The notes: generated by a model from the sequence alone, not told the origin. Positions 45,450 to 57,432 are shown, counted from the stretch's first letter. The stretch is 64,000 nucleotides of DNA from Isoetes taiwanensis (GCA_021234155.1 JAJEKV010000025.1:8772330-8836329); one strand, 5' to 3'. Made by a program: numbers and translations.

Positions 45450-46341
45450 ATGGCAAAGACACCAAAGAAAGTGCTGCCCTGCATCGGTCAGAAAATCTCC
45501 GGGGCTTCAAAGCGGGGACACATTTGAAGTCTGGAAGTCTGGCTGTAGCAAAGGAGAACCGAAATGAGGACGATTATTTTTACGCAAAGGGATCATGAAT
45601 ATGAAATTCAAGGAAAAATTTCTGAGTACAACTCTTTAGTAATGAGAAGTTTGGGGATCTAAGGAACCTAAGAATAACGGGTACAAGGATGGTGGTGAAG
45701 TTGGAAGACCGGGCAGAATTTTTCAAGTGAGTGCGAGTTTGCATTGGTAGGAAAGATGTCTGAGAATCACTATGTTCCTTTGTATTTTGCTCGAGCATTT
45801 GCCTTACACTTAAAAGGTGAATCAGTTGATTGGGATGATGTGAAAAAAACAGCCACAGCTAAAAGCAAGGTCAAAGAATCCGAGGTTTTGACTGAAGTTG
45901 TAACAGTTAAGTCGAGCAATGCCAAGGGCCACAAGTCCTATGATACTTTCTACAAAAAAGAAGATCTGGACAGTTTGAATGTATTTCTTGAGAGCGGATC
46001 CTCTTTGAAGGAAAGCATATGTAAGGAGATCACGAGAATTTCTGAGGAGGCGAGGCTGCGGCTATATGAGACTTTGAAGCATAGGGAAGGGGAAAGGGTA
46101 GTATATTCTAAGCTAGTCCATGAGGGCGAGACTAATTACTTGAATCGATGTGTCGAGTTGGGGGCATTTCAACGTGAGATGGATGAAAGTGGACAGTAGT
46201 GCTATGAAGTTTGAGCACATAAAATGGAAGGTGGAGGATGCAATTGCTTTGAGAAAAGAGCAAGAGGGGGCGGGATCTAGGCTGAGCTTAGCAAGGAAGT
46301 GGAAGCAAAAAGCATCGAGGTTGAAGGCGACTAGATTCTGA
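45450..46341 (+). pseudogene. Unrecognised ORFs at the left side of the TIR transposon
   Basis: The frame at 45744-46199 (VGKMSENHYVPLYFARAFAL onward) is open for 151 codons and hydrophilic. It is followed by a lysine-rich piece (46150-46341). Upstream frames at 45451-45600 seem to be part of the same protein. I know no relative. The start near 45744 lies within coding-like sequence, so the true start is probably earlier and frameshifted. Confidence 0.4.
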
Positions 46342-46559
46342 ACTCAATTTAAGGTCTTCAAAAAAAAAAAAGCAATTGAGGAGGGGGACACAAAGATTTT
46401 TGGAGTTGAGGGGTTCTTAGATCCTCCTCGGTCCTTAGCTTGCAGCCTCCTCCTCTTTCTTTGGTTTGATTCTTGAGAAGCGACCAAATGCTGATTTTGA
46501 TCCTGCACAAATGGCGGCGGTGTTTTGGTTCCTCCCGGTGGTATTGGCATCTTGCGGAC

Positions 46560-48190
46560 ATCCTTACGCCTATTATGTATCTCCTATCTTGCTAGCACAA
46601 GGAACAAGCTACTTGGCCCGTACCAGTGCACATGGGATGTGAATCTACCTCGTGCATTGGGGCTGATTGGAAAAGGTAAGCATGCATAATCGATTTCTTT
46701 CATGTCTTTCTTTATTGGTTGGTGTAAGATTGGTAGATGGATATTAGTTAGAAGTTGTGCATTGGTTGTGCATTAATTGTTACGTAGTATATTAATCACA
46801 TTTGGGTTTTAAAATGTAGGTTGAAGTGAAGATTTGTAGGGTTGGATTGTTTTGCTTTTCTATTTTGGTGTAAACATCATGTTAGTACATGCATATTATT
46901 AATGTGCATGATGTCTGATGTTGCCCGGATATTATTGAGGAGTTACTTTTATGTGCTAAGAAAATAGGATAAGTAGGTAGCGCTTTGTGTGTACATTTGT
47001 ATAACATGTGGTCTTCTCTTTGGGGACATTTTGATACATCTTTGTACTCTATGATACATTTTAGTGCAATTACAATTTTCCAGTAAGCTTTTCTACACTT
47101 GGCTCCAAATACATATATCTAATATATCTAATACAGCTACATGGAATGCATTTATGAATTCTTTTTTCTAGGAAGCTTTCTACATTTGGATGTGGGTACA
47201 TAAAAGCGTACATGGATTACATAATCTGAGATACATGGGTACATTTGGAATTGAATTGTACATTGCTTTTACGGATTGTACATTTCTTTTGGTCATCTAG
47301 TTACTATTGGTAATGCTTTCATTCTTGCGGTGACATGGGTAGTATAAAAAGCCCGGAGAAAGGTATGTGATATGTGGTTATGGTCTCTTCATATGTATTT
47401 CAATTTCACCTCGTATCACGGATGCCGGCAAGAGCAGGTAGATCCTCCTGCAAAGACACTTGATTTTTCAAGTTGTGTAGATGATTATTATGGAGGGAAG
47501 CATGATAAGTCAACCCCGTCCACATCTAGGTCATCTCTGAACACATTGAACACATTTGTAGCAGAGCATGAGAGAGGAGGAAAAGGAACATCAAGTAAGT
47601 AATTAGTTTTAAATGAATTTGCTGGATTTTATTAGGAAGCAAATTGAGCTCATTTTTTTAATAACATATATAGTTGTCACAAGCAAAGCTACAATTGTAG
47701 CTTCATATGCACAACAAATTGAGCTCCTGAAGCAAAGGGCTGAATGTGGCAACACAGGTGTGTGTCCATATTAGTTTAATTTCTACATTTTCTTGATGTT
47801 TATCTTTGCTTTATTGACAATGAATTATCTTGTAATCTTTGGAACCGGGGGTGAGGAGAACAATGAAGCCGTCTCGACACTCTAAAGAAAAAAGATATTA
47901 TTGTAGAGGTCTTCGACACTCCAAAGAAAACAATTGTAGACAAGGTGCAGAAGGTACCAATTCTAAAGCCAATGCCACATCATCAGACCGAACTTGAAAT
48001 GTTGTTTTCAAATGGTAAGTCAAAAACTACTTATTGCATTTATTTATTGCATGTTCATACATTTTATTATTCGCAGAAACAAAGGAAACTAGTGGATCTA
48101 TGGCCTTAGTTGGAACTACAATCGAAAAGATTGAAGAATCATGTAAAGGCAGGAACATATACAAGCTGGTCTTGAAGAAATTTTAGTGGA
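46560..48190 (+). other. Possible exons of a transposon gene, no family recognised
   Basis: Coding-like pieces are separated by AT-rich stretches with splice-like borders: about 46614-46675 before GGTAAG, and 47440-47596 (PAKTLDFSSCVDDYYGGKHD) before AAGTAAGT. Shorter pieces lie at 47690-47760, 47860-48015 and 48078-48185. This looks like a multi-exon gene leading into the ULP1 exons, but no motif identifies it. Confidence 0.35.
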
Positions 48191-48669
48191 GAATGTGGCT
48201 CTGAGATATAAGCGGTGGTTGTGGTGAAGCAAGAGAAGGCGAGTCGAGGATAGAACGGAATCTGAGATAGTGGTGTGAGCGAGAAAGAGTCAAGAAAAAG
48301 AAAAGATACAAAGGTGTCGTGACCAGCTAAAGAGAACTAGAACCCGGACATCGGTTGAGCAAGCTATAAGTATAATTGGATTAGTAAATATATGTTTTAT
48401 GCTAGTTACCATTGATGCTTGGTTTTGCGGTGACATGGATAATCTTCGGACAATGGTTCCATTCTATTCGTTCCAAGGTGAACCTCGATTAAGGTCACGA
48501 AATATTGTGTGGAGACATTGTTTAAAGATAGGCACATGTCTAACGGACATTTAGACATATTTGGAAGGTATGTGGCAGACACATTTGACATCAAATGGCG
48601 AGATGTCTTCTTTTTTCTTCCTTGAGAAAACTTTTTGACTTATCGGGCAGCATTTAAAGATTAATACGG

Positions 48670-49173
48670 ATGCTAATAGTATGGGACGGTCGGGCGGAGA
48701 TGCGGTTGAAAGGGCTACAAGGCATTGTTGTTAGTAAATGCCCATTATATTATGGTTCAGTTCAAGTTGAGGACCACGCCCATCATGTTTTGGTGATTTT
48801 TGTTTTAGAGTCTGCAAAAAAGTGCGGTACCACCTCAATGGCTTCTCCTGCAATTATTGTGTTGAACTCCATATTTGGTATAACGATTGGAATGACAAAC
48901 TCCTAAATATGTGAGCATTTTCTTTCAGTATATGTACTCGTGCTTGCTTAAATCTTAGTTGCATGTTCTCATTTGTGTGTGCAGGCTTCATAAGGATGTC
49001 ATCACATATCTAACCAACTCTAGCTCACGTAGAGTTGAATTATATGTGAAGAATGCAGTGAAGAAGGAAACTATTCGGAGGGTTCCACAACAACCGGATA
49101 ATGTAAGGCTGCGGTCTTTATGTGATGGCCTTTATGCAAGCTTTTGTGGATGCCCAAGTGAATTCTAAAAGCA
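48670..49173 (+). pseudogene. ULP1-like (C48) SUMO protease fragment in the TIR transposon
   Basis: ULP1 proteases cleave SUMO through a His-Asp-Cys triad. The frame at 48670-48906 gives EDHAHHVLVIFVLES, where HVLVIF fits the HW-hydrophobic block. IIVLNSIFG follows, at the place of the catalytic Asp (here Asn). After a probable intron (about 48907-48984, ending TGTGTGCAG), YLTNSSSRR and RRVPQQPDNV lead into GCGLYVMAFMQAFVDAQ, with the catalytic Cys codon at 49110-49112. A frame change separates the last two. It is a decayed copy, as the Asn for Asp change and frameshift suggest. Captured ULP1 domains are a feature of some plant Mutator and CACTA transposons. Confidence 0.65.
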
Positions 49174-49249
49174 TGGTGAGTTGTTCTTATATTTCACATA
49201 AATCCTTTGCGATGTTTTATTATAGGGGATCTTAATTCTTGTGTTTGTT

Positions 49250-50070
49250 GCAGTTTCATCAACATGGTTCGATAAGGATTTTGCACTTGGCAGAAGAAAT
49301 GTATTAATAAAAGCCATGATTGAATATGGTTTGAGAAGAAGAGATGAGACAAAACAAGTTGTCCTTTAGGCGGGAAGAGTGGTAGTTAAACTCATTTCCA
49401 ACTTATGGAATTTAAAGCTAATTGACTATTGTACTTTGAAATTTATTTGAATAAGAAATTGTTTGCAGCGCTTTAATTTCTATCAAGGGTTACAAACTAG
49501 AATTAGTTTAGGCTTTACATCTTATCCTTAGGCTTGGTCGGTTAGATGTATGGCTAACCTAAGCGCCTGGATTACTTACGAGGGCTTATTATATTTGATC
49601 TCCAAGGCATTTTGGGTTACTATTGTAAATCAGCACCCGGTGACTATAATGGCACTCAAGTGCCAATCCAATTACACGAGGGAGTCTTCTTTTCTCGTCC
49701 ATTGTGAAATCATTGTTGTCTTGGTGTTCCAACCATTGGGATTTGGTACGTTTTGGTCGGATCTTGGATGTTCGACGACCATTGTAGACAAGTTGTATGA
49801 GCAAGGCATACCAAGATTTAAATTCATTTATGGTGGCAATAGATATTGGACCCTCTTCTTAGAGGTCAATGATGGAGACGGAACATATTTCTTTTCCCTT
49901 TGGATATTCCACTCCTCAAGTATCGAATCACGGAAATAGATGTGTTATGATTCTTGACCTTCCTTTCAAATGTATCTTCAATGAGGGTTGCTCTTCTGCA
50001 TACCGAGTATGGCATCGAAGGCTAGCGGGTGAAGACAAAGATTTGTGTTGGCTATTTGACTAGTTTGTTG
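49250..50070 (+). pseudogene. Coding-like sequence after the ULP1 fragment
   Basis: Starts after an AG at about 49253 with STWFDKDFALGRRNVLIKAM, probably the C-terminal exon of the ULP1-like protein, and ends in a TAG near 49367. The frame 49550-49939 (129 codons) is hydrophobic and unrecognised. Nothing beyond position in the transposon supports a function. Confidence 0.35.
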
Positions 50071-50399
50071 GCTTGAAGAATGCAAATGACTTTACCACTT
50101 ATGTCCAAAGCATCATCAATTTGATACTTCGTGCATACAATGACCACGATGGTGAAATGCATAAAATCTCAATATGGTGAAGACATGTTCCATGCTATAT
50201 TTTACAAAACCGGGGTAGTTCACACAGTACAAACCACTGCAAATTCAATTCAATTCAAAAAGTAACACAATACAAAAGCCTTTGCAAATTCAAAGCCTTC
50301 ACCTAATCCAAGACATCCACCATTTTGGGAAGACTTCCTATATCTCACATACGACATCGGACAATGCAAAAGCTGCACTAGCACCTTTAACCACAATGA

Positions 50400-53190
50400 T
50401 TTATCTTCTTCATGGGAAATTTAGCTCAATATGAGACTCTCTTGGTACCAATACTTCTCTATCATCCAATAGCTTATATTTGTTATGGCAACTTGGCAAT
50501 TTACGATAATAATAAGGTGATATGGTATGTCACACTGCATGATGCTCATTCTTGTAATCATCAATGATCGTTTGATCCAATACATGCTTTTCTCTAGTGC
50601 AAGCAAGAACATAGTATGGCACATCTTCCTCATTACGAGGAAAAGAGCAAAAGAAGCAAAATTATCACCAAATTGTATCACATCATGTAACTCCTCTACC
50701 TCATTTGCAAACATTGCGTTTTCGATTCAATTACGTACCTTGACATGTGCATATGGGACTAGCTTCTTCAATGTCCACTTTCCACGGTGTTGAATAGACT
50801 CATATGCACGCCATTCAAAGTTTATGCGAGCCTTTGCAAAAACAAGATAGTGGTCTAACCATCGGTAAGGTTGGGTCCTACGGACTTATGGAAGATACCG
50901 GATTACCCGACTTTGGACACCGGGAAGGGGTTGCACATCAAATGGCTTTGACACATCAATCTCAGCCTCCTTCACTTCCCAATACACTCTGAACTTGAGA
51001 TTTCTTGTTTCTCAAAACAACCACAGGCATCATGAGCACCCTTTATTTCAATCCCATGCTCTCTTCTTTGCTCAGCGGCCCAAGAGTTGCTGGCCTTGGC
51101 GACCTCTCCATCATGTTCCCCCCTTTCCATGCCACGATCAGAAGAAATTCCATTGTACCACGAATGCCATCGCGACAATGGTACGCATATGAAGTAGAAT
51201 GATCTTACGGATTTGGGCCGGCGGCACAACCATCGACCACCGCGAGATGATCACGCATGTGAGATCCTCCATTCTCTTTCAACCCGAAGATGAAGTTGAA
51301 ATGCATCTTTGTACAAAATGTGTGTCATGACTTCTATCATCGAAACATATAAGTGAGCAGGTCTTACGCAACTTACCATTTACCTTGAAGAGAGTGATGT
51401 GTACCAAAATAGTGATAAAGTGCGCATTCCAATGTTGATTTGCACTTCTTTGAAGGGCTGCAATGTGTAATTTTACTGCAAAGTCTACTAGTGATATCCG
51501 GAATCATCTCTTAGACTCACGAATGCTTCTTCTAAATTCCTTGCTACGCCAATGAGTGCAAAGTTGTGATGCACAAACTTTTCATGTGATCAAACATGGC
51601 GAGATAGCATGAAAGGAGCATCTGTTTGCTTCTCCACCAATCTTAGTCTTCTAGAAGTGCCCTTCCTTGACTTCTCGTCCATATAACTTGATAAGCTTTG
51701 CCATTTAACATCATCTTCATTATTACGATCGGTCTCTTTTTGGACATAAGGGAATCTTTTGCTTACCACATTTTCACAATCCCCCTTATGCACGCCATTG
51801 TGCCACTCTTCCCTTTCCTCTTTTTGGCAAACCATTTCTCTTCAAAGAGTGCTAACATTACAAAGTGCAAGCTTTTTGCACGACAAACCCCATCATGTGT
51901 ACCAACGGCACATACATCACAATTGCAAAGCTGCAATTTATGTGAAACTTCAGCCTCATAGAGTTGAATGCTTTTCTGAAATTCTCTGCTTGTTCATGCT
52001 TGACACAACAACAAGTGTTTCTCTCCTTCAATTTCCTTATGCAACTTGGTTTGGTATTGAACATTTGAATACCAACATACATCTGGATTCTCCTCCACAA
52101 GTTTGCTCATCATTTCGACTCTGCACATTGCAAAAGAAAATAGGTAAGTTGGAAGGCGTGCATTGAATATACATATCCGATTACATAAGTAAAAATACTA
52201 TGTATACCGGTACATATCGGTTGTACATGTAAAAAGATTTGATTGAATCTATACATATTCAGTACATATGTACAATAGATTATGTATAGTATCAATTTAT
52301 AGCACATTTAATCCTACATTCTTACACTATGTACATATATATCACATAATATACATGAAATACTTCCAAGAGCAAGTAGATGACCCCATAAACCTCATTT
52401 ACATGTATAATACATTAAGTAAAACAGGACCGAAAATGCTACATCAAAGCAAGTAAACTAAGATTGGCAAAGGAGTTCACTTACGGCATATTTAATCTTA
52501 CATCCTTACACTATGTACATATATATCACATAATATACATGAAATACTTCCAAGAGCAAGTAGATGACCCCATAAACCTCATTTACATGTATAATCTGAT
52601 TAAGCAAAAGCAGAATAGAAAAGGCTACATCAAAGCAAGTAAACTAAGATTGGTAGAAGGAGTTCACATATGTGCATGAAAACAACAAAAAGCTGAAATG
52701 TAATAGTTTCTTTGACAAAAGCTTTAATACGAGGAATGTCAAGATCTTTGGATTGCCTCGCTTCTTTTTTCCTCACATCCACGTACTTTGGTGAAACCTT
52801 GGTGTTGTTAAGCGAGGTGGATGACTTTTTGCTTGGTTTCTTCATCCAAGCGATGGGATCTAGCCTTCCTACCTGCTAATGCCCAAATGTTTGAGCCGGC
52901 AATTGCCATTCTCTTTCTTACGCTGAAGCGACATATGAAAGATTCCGGGGATGGCATTTGAGCATCTTGCAAGCAATTCCCTTTGCTTCAAATCACCATT
53001 TTCCCCACAACCATTGATAAAGCCCGGGTGCTTGGCGACCAATTTATCACCACTATTAGAGCATTTTACCTCTTCCAATCCATCTTTAAGGTTTTCTAAA
53101 ATTGCATGCTTGACTACCGCTTTGCTTGTGAAGGCAACCCAAATCGAGGGTTCAAAAAGCTCCAATAGCATGTGATCTTGCAAGAATCTA
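50400..53190 (-). pseudogene. Minus-strand gene relic of the TIR transposon with a GEHDG motif
   Basis: Minus-strand frames at 50421-50714, 50972-51229, 51590-51835, 51858-52100 and 52869-53183 read like pieces of one gene. At 51229-50972 the sequence RGMERGEHDGEVAKA resembles HGKGEHDGKVVELKR at about 61000 on the same strand. That motif (HGKGxxDGxxxxxKR) recurs, as I recall, in transposase-derived proteins of uncertain family. Frames are repeatedly broken. The gene is convergent with the ULP1 gene, and the same convergent layout recurs at 58.9-61.1 kb. Confidence 0.4.
52303..52670. repeat. About 186-bp tandem duplication
   Basis: CTTACACTATGTACATATAT...CAAGAGCAAGTAGATGACCC...CATCAAAGCAAGTAAACTAA occurs twice, offset by 184-187 bp, with a few mismatches and a 3-bp length difference. 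Confidence 0.85.
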
Positions 53191-53860
53191 GAAGCAAATA
53201 AGTACCTTTGATTAGGAGCGGAGATTGACTTCTTTTCTCATAATAGTACTTGACATTTTGCTGCTTTGGTCCTTATTTTTTTTGGTAACATACCTTGAGG
53301 ATGTACTACCCTTTTCAATTTAAGCTATCATGCTCTGCCATCTTCTTTTCCCTTTCTCATCTCTCCCACTTCGAAATTCTTTGCATGCCACTGTTGTTTA
53401 CTCTTCACAATTTTGAATTCACGGATGCCATCGATGATCGCCACATTCAGTTTCAAAATCGCAGTTGCATGTTTTCACGATCACCACATTCAGTTTCAAA
53501 ATCACCCGATTGCATGTTTTCACGATTGCCACATTCGGTTTCAAAATCACCCGGATTGCATGTTTTCACGATCACGGGAAAAAATTCAAATTGTGTTCTA
53601 CTTTCTTGGTTCGATCTGGGAATTTTTGTTGGAAGGAAATTTTTCTGGAGGGAATTTTCCTGGAGGAAATTGGAGGGAGGAATTTCCAATTTCCTCCAGG
53701 AGTTTCGCATCAACCGCCGGCCTCTACTCGTCATAATTACAAACAAACGGGAATTTTGCCCCTTTTGAAATATATAAGACAAAATTTATACATGAAATAA
53801 GTACATTTAAAATTCAGCAACCCGTTCAAAAGTTTACATGAATTGCCCCCTAATGTATGA

Positions 53861-53882
53861 CACCCTAACGTGCTTTTACCCC
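53861..53882 (-). repeat. Right terminal inverted repeat
   Basis: CACCCTAACGTGCTTTTACC, inverted copy of 45045-45065. Confidence 0.65.
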
Positions 53883-55375
53883 GACGTGTAGCCAAGCAGG
53901 TAGCACCCTAGGGGGCAACTTGCAAGGTGTGTACATTTTATTAATGTGCACATTTACCCATGTGCACATTTATATATGTACACATTTTCCCATGTGGACA
54001 CTTTATGCCACCTAGTTAATAAGGCAAGTGGGCCATACCCAATTATCCCACATGCTTAAAGGGATAATGGGAAACCCTAGCCCTAACCCTTGTCTATTTA
54101 GGTAAAGGAAACCCTAACTTGCTATTTTCGTCCATAGCATTCTAGGTCTCTGTTTTGCTTGCTCCAGGAGCCAAAACCACCTCCCAAACTCTGTCTGAGC
54201 CATCTAGCTCATTAGTTTTCCTTTCTAGCTTCATCTTCTAGCGGTTGGGATGGATGGTGAGTTGAGGAGGGGAGGGGCGAGCCAAGGATCAGGTATCTTG
54301 TCAATTTAATAGCCTAAACCGCCTCCAGGTCATTGAATAAGTAGGTTTAGCCTATTAAATTGCCATAAAACCATCTAGATCCTAGATATCGAGCTCTAAC
54401 TAAAGAACATAACTCTGTGATTTAGATTAGATCTTGTTCTTTAGTTCTTCTGTGATGTGTATGATGATGTATCTCTGTGAACTCACTGTATTGGGAAAGG
54501 GGGTAGAGACCCTAAGGCACGGTAGTTGATGTTCCTAGCTAGCCTCTTTAGCACCTTTGTAAATTTGGCGTGTGTACAAGAACCACACGGTTGTGGGTGA
54601 AGGGGCTAGGCTGGGTGACAAGGAGGTTCATGTGGACTCCGCGAGCGATCCCTCACGGTGTGTAAAGCCTACCGGGGGATCCACGTGGACTAGGTCTAAT
54701 GGCTTGCCCGCTGGCGTGTGGGCAAGGCATGGGCTCGGTTGCCAGTGGAGTGATATGTCACTCTCCATTGGGTTCAAGTCGAATAAGGCGGTGGCCCTCT
54801 AGTTGCCTTAGTCGGCATGTAGATCTCGGAGGGGTGATCCCTACACGCCCCATCGGGCGGGGAGATGCAACCCGGGAATAGCCCCTTTGGCTATGCATCC
54901 GTGGCTCTCTGATCGAGGTCCCAACACTTTTCAACCTACTTTGCAAAGTGTGTGCGGGGAGGAGGCGGATGGAGTGGACTACCCTAAGCCATGTTCTCAT
55001 GCGGCCAAATCCATTGCCATGAATTACATGCGCAATGAACCACGGAGACCAGAGCCGTCGGTCATCCCTTGGGTCCCGAGCCTTGGGTAGGATCCCCATA
55101 TGTGATGTGCTGATCTTTGTCTATGCAGATATATGATGCGTCATCCTTTGAGATGGTTATGTAATGTGATGTTGTATATTAACATGTATGTTACGCTTCC
55201 GCAGCTAGGTAGGCCCTGAGGAAGATAGGACAAATGACCCCTTCATTCTTCCCACTGGAACTCATCAAGGTTGCAGTGATACGTGGAGGGCCCTGTATCA
55301 GTGTGGAGCTGGTATGGGGGATGAACTCCTGTTTGTATACGGTGAGTGCACCGTATATGAGTAGGGGACGTCACA
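53883..55375 (+). repeat. 3' LTR of the chromovirus, second part
   Basis: From TGTAGCCAAGCAGG (53887) it is almost identical to 31685-32415. It then has about 750 extra bases (54587-55340) and ends with the same GTGCACCGTATATGAGTAGG to GACGTCACA as the 5' LTR. AAATC follows. Confidence 0.85.
54587..55340. other. LTR segment absent from the 5' LTR
   Basis: About 750 bp of more GC-rich sequence lie between AAGAACCAC and GTGCACCGTATATGAG, which are directly joined in the 5' LTR at 32415. No terminal repeats or target duplication were seen, so a deletion from the 5' LTR is as likely as an insertion here. No gene recognised. Confidence 0.6.
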
Positions 55376-55380
55376 AAATC

Positions 55381-56030
55381 TCTCCTCAAACAAGAGATTG
55401 TGCCCATGAAGATCTAAAGAAGCTTTGGGTGACAAAGTTGAAATGAATCACGGCTCTGGGTATTTTCCCCAAATGCTTGTTGAATTGAAAAATTAAGGCA
55501 TATCTTTTCTTGTGCGAGGGTTGAAGAATCTGAGCAATGGACAATACAAAGAGTTCATGCAAATTTACAAAAGAATTACAGCTCCTGAAACCTAGGCTGT
55601 GGCTTATTATCTGCATATAAATGGGGAGGCTGCTAATTGGAAGAGCTTCTTGGATTATTATAGAACTCGATGAGAAAGCGAGAGGCGGTTCTTCTAGACC
55701 CAAAAGCATCACATAAAATCCAAGCTGAGCAAGAAGAAAATAGTAAAAGTGACAGTGATGATGAAGATGATAGGAAAAAAACCAAATCAGGTTTCTCTAG
55801 ACCACACATTCAGTTTGAACTCACAATCAAAAAAAAGCGCGAGCAATGTTAGGAGACCAAAATATGCCATTCTTGGTATGTTCAATTATTGGTTGTATTA
55901 CAACGAGAAAAAATCTCAACCTTGACCTAGATTGTTTCTATCAACACAAAAAGGTAACCTCAAATCCACTTCAAGAATCGGGTATGTCTACTACCATTTT
56001 GCATCATGTTGTTTGTATTGTCATGTTGTT
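55381..56030 (+). pseudogene. Coding-like host flank, unrecognised
   Basis: Plus-strand frames include ENSKSDSDDEDDRKKTKSGF (acidic/basic) and LVCSIIGCITTRKNLNLDLD. No family recognised; several frame changes. It may belong to the element relic that continues at 56970. Confidence 0.3.
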
Positions 56031-56139
56031 GTCTCTATGATGCCATCGTGGGGCATTTAGGTGCAATGGATGCCATAATGATAGATGAGGTATGTGTGAT
56101 CACGGTGAGTGTTGAGTTGTTGGCATGTTGTTTGTGGTG

Positions 56140-56925
56140 TAGTGATGAGAATAATGCTAGCATTTGTGGTGTGGTGTGTCTCCGTCATGGTGGAGTGGGG
56201 TGATGTGCTGCCAATGGTGCTAAATATGTTGCTACGTTGTGGCGCGTGGCATATGTGGGGTGATAGTAGTAGCAAGTGAGGTGTGTTGTACCAGTGTGGT
56301 GTGGCGTAGGTTGTTGTGCCGCCAATAGTGGTGATAGTGTAGCCTATATTGTGTAGTGTATGCAGGTGTTGTGTGGTATGTCTTGTGTGGTGTGGTGTGG
56401 TGTGGTGTAGGATTCTTGTGCGCCAATAGTGGTGAATGTTGTGTGGTATATCTGCCGTCTTTGTGTGGTATATGTGTGTGTGGTGTGGTGTGTAATGTGG
56501 TGTAGGTTTTATGCTGCCAATAGTGGTGAATGTTGTGTGGTGTGGTGTGTACTTTGTTGTGTGGTATGGTGTAGGTTTTGTGCGTAATAGTGGTCAATGT
56601 TGTGTGGTGTGTGCAGCGTGTCGTGTGTGTGTACTATGTTGTGTGGTGTGGTGTAGGTTTTGTGCCGCCTTGATGGTAGTGGTGATAGTGCGACCCTATG
56701 TTGTGTAGTGCATCTGCGGCGTGTGTCGTGTGGTGTGTGTCTTGTGTTGTGTGGTGTGGTGTAGGTTATCGTGTCGCAATAGTGGTGATAGTGCAACCTA
56801 TATTGTGTGGTGTGTGCAGCGTATTGCGTGGTGTGTAATGTGGTGTGTGGTGCGATGTGGCGTGTGTGTGATGTGTGGTGCGATGTGTATTGTGTGGTGT
56901 GTGATTGTGGTCTTCCATTAGTATG
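56140..56925. repeat. GTGTGGTGTGG-rich compound minisatellite
   Basis: Long tract of GTGTGGTGT motifs punctuated by CAATAGTGGTGA(A/T)(A/T)(G)TG and GTAGGTTTTGTGC, giving irregular units of roughly 60-110 bp. Its reading frames on both strands are artefacts of the repeat (Val/Cys/Trp on one strand, Thr/His/Pro on the other). Confidence 0.85.
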
Positions 56926-56969
56926 TGGCTTATTATGTTAGGAGGCTGACATATATGGAGTGTTTTGTT

Positions 56970-57432
56970 TTCCAGACTATGGTAGACTTGTGAAGGAATG
57001 GTTGGCTACAACATCAGCTAGGTCAAGCAACGATTGCAAAAACGAGGATAGAAAAACTGATATCAATAGAAAGATTGAGTTGATGGAGCATAAAGCATCG
57101 AAATTAGAGTTACCGGATGATGGCGGTCAATCATGATAGCAAATCCGAAAGCGGCGGAGCTGTTGTTGGTTATGCTTGAACTAAAGGATGAAGAGCTAAA
57201 TGGTACAATGTTGCACGAAATTTTGAATCAATTGAATAAGGAACTAGGGAACTGGAGAAATTGAGCTAAAGGCATGTGAAGCCTTACTGCTGGAGCTGCA
57301 AATGCAAAGATTTGAGATTTTCTCTGAACGTAGTGGCCATGACACTCCTTTAGATCCTGCACTTCCAATGCTTCCTGATGCAGAAGAAGAGGGTGATGAA
57401 GGTTGTCCATATTGTGGACGGTGTCTGAAATA
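56970..57432 (+). pseudogene. Coiled-coil-like coding relic
   Basis: Frames give YGRLVKEWLATTSARSSND, KIELMEHKASKLELPDDG and KAAELLLVMLELKDEELNGT, then an acidic stretch and CPYCGRCLK. The opening follows TTTTCCAG, a possible splice acceptor at 56976. Family unknown. It precedes the ULP1 copy at 59 kb much as coiled-coil-like pieces precede the ULP1 copy at 48.7 kb. Confidence 0.35.

Larger units (their letters stand above)
45045..53882. mobile_element. TIR transposon (Mutator-like, ULP1-bearing) inserted in the 3' LTR
   Basis: Left end GGTAAAAGCTGCGTTAGGGTG and right end CACCCTAACGTGCTTTTACC are inverted copies, with weaker similarity running further inward. The element separates LTR part 1 (to 45044) from part 2 (from 53883). 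Flanks CCCGAAGCG and CCCCGACG may be an imperfect 8-9 bp target duplication, the size made by Mutator transposons. Inside are a ULP1-like protease fragment (48670-49173), introns and a minus-strand gene relic. Plant MULEs with ULP1 (Kaonashi type) are known. No MURA transposase motif was recognised, so the superfamily is inferred. Confidence 0.65.
31590..55375 (+). mobile_element. Nested chromovirus (Ty3 LTR retrotransposon) with an H3-fold ORF
   Basis: Left LTR 31590-32447 starts TGTGGCG and ends GACGTCACA. The right LTR has the same ends but is split: 44949-45044, a transposon insertion at 45045-53882, then 53883-55375. The target site AAATC follows the right LTR (55376-55380). Before the left LTR the sequence reads GAAAT, with the full AAATC preserved in duplicate copy 1 (30557-30561). 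Internally come two extra modules (H3-fold ORF and an unknown ORF), gag, protease, RT, RNase H, integrase and a chromodomain. A polypurine stretch GGTGGGGAGAA precedes the 3' LTR. I found no typical initiator-Met primer binding site after 32447. The coding regions carry multiple stops and frameshifts. Confidence 0.8.

Noticed and set aside
56140-56925. Cys/Val-rich or Thr/His-rich proteins
   Set aside because: They are translations of the GTGTGG minisatellite, open in several frames on both strands.
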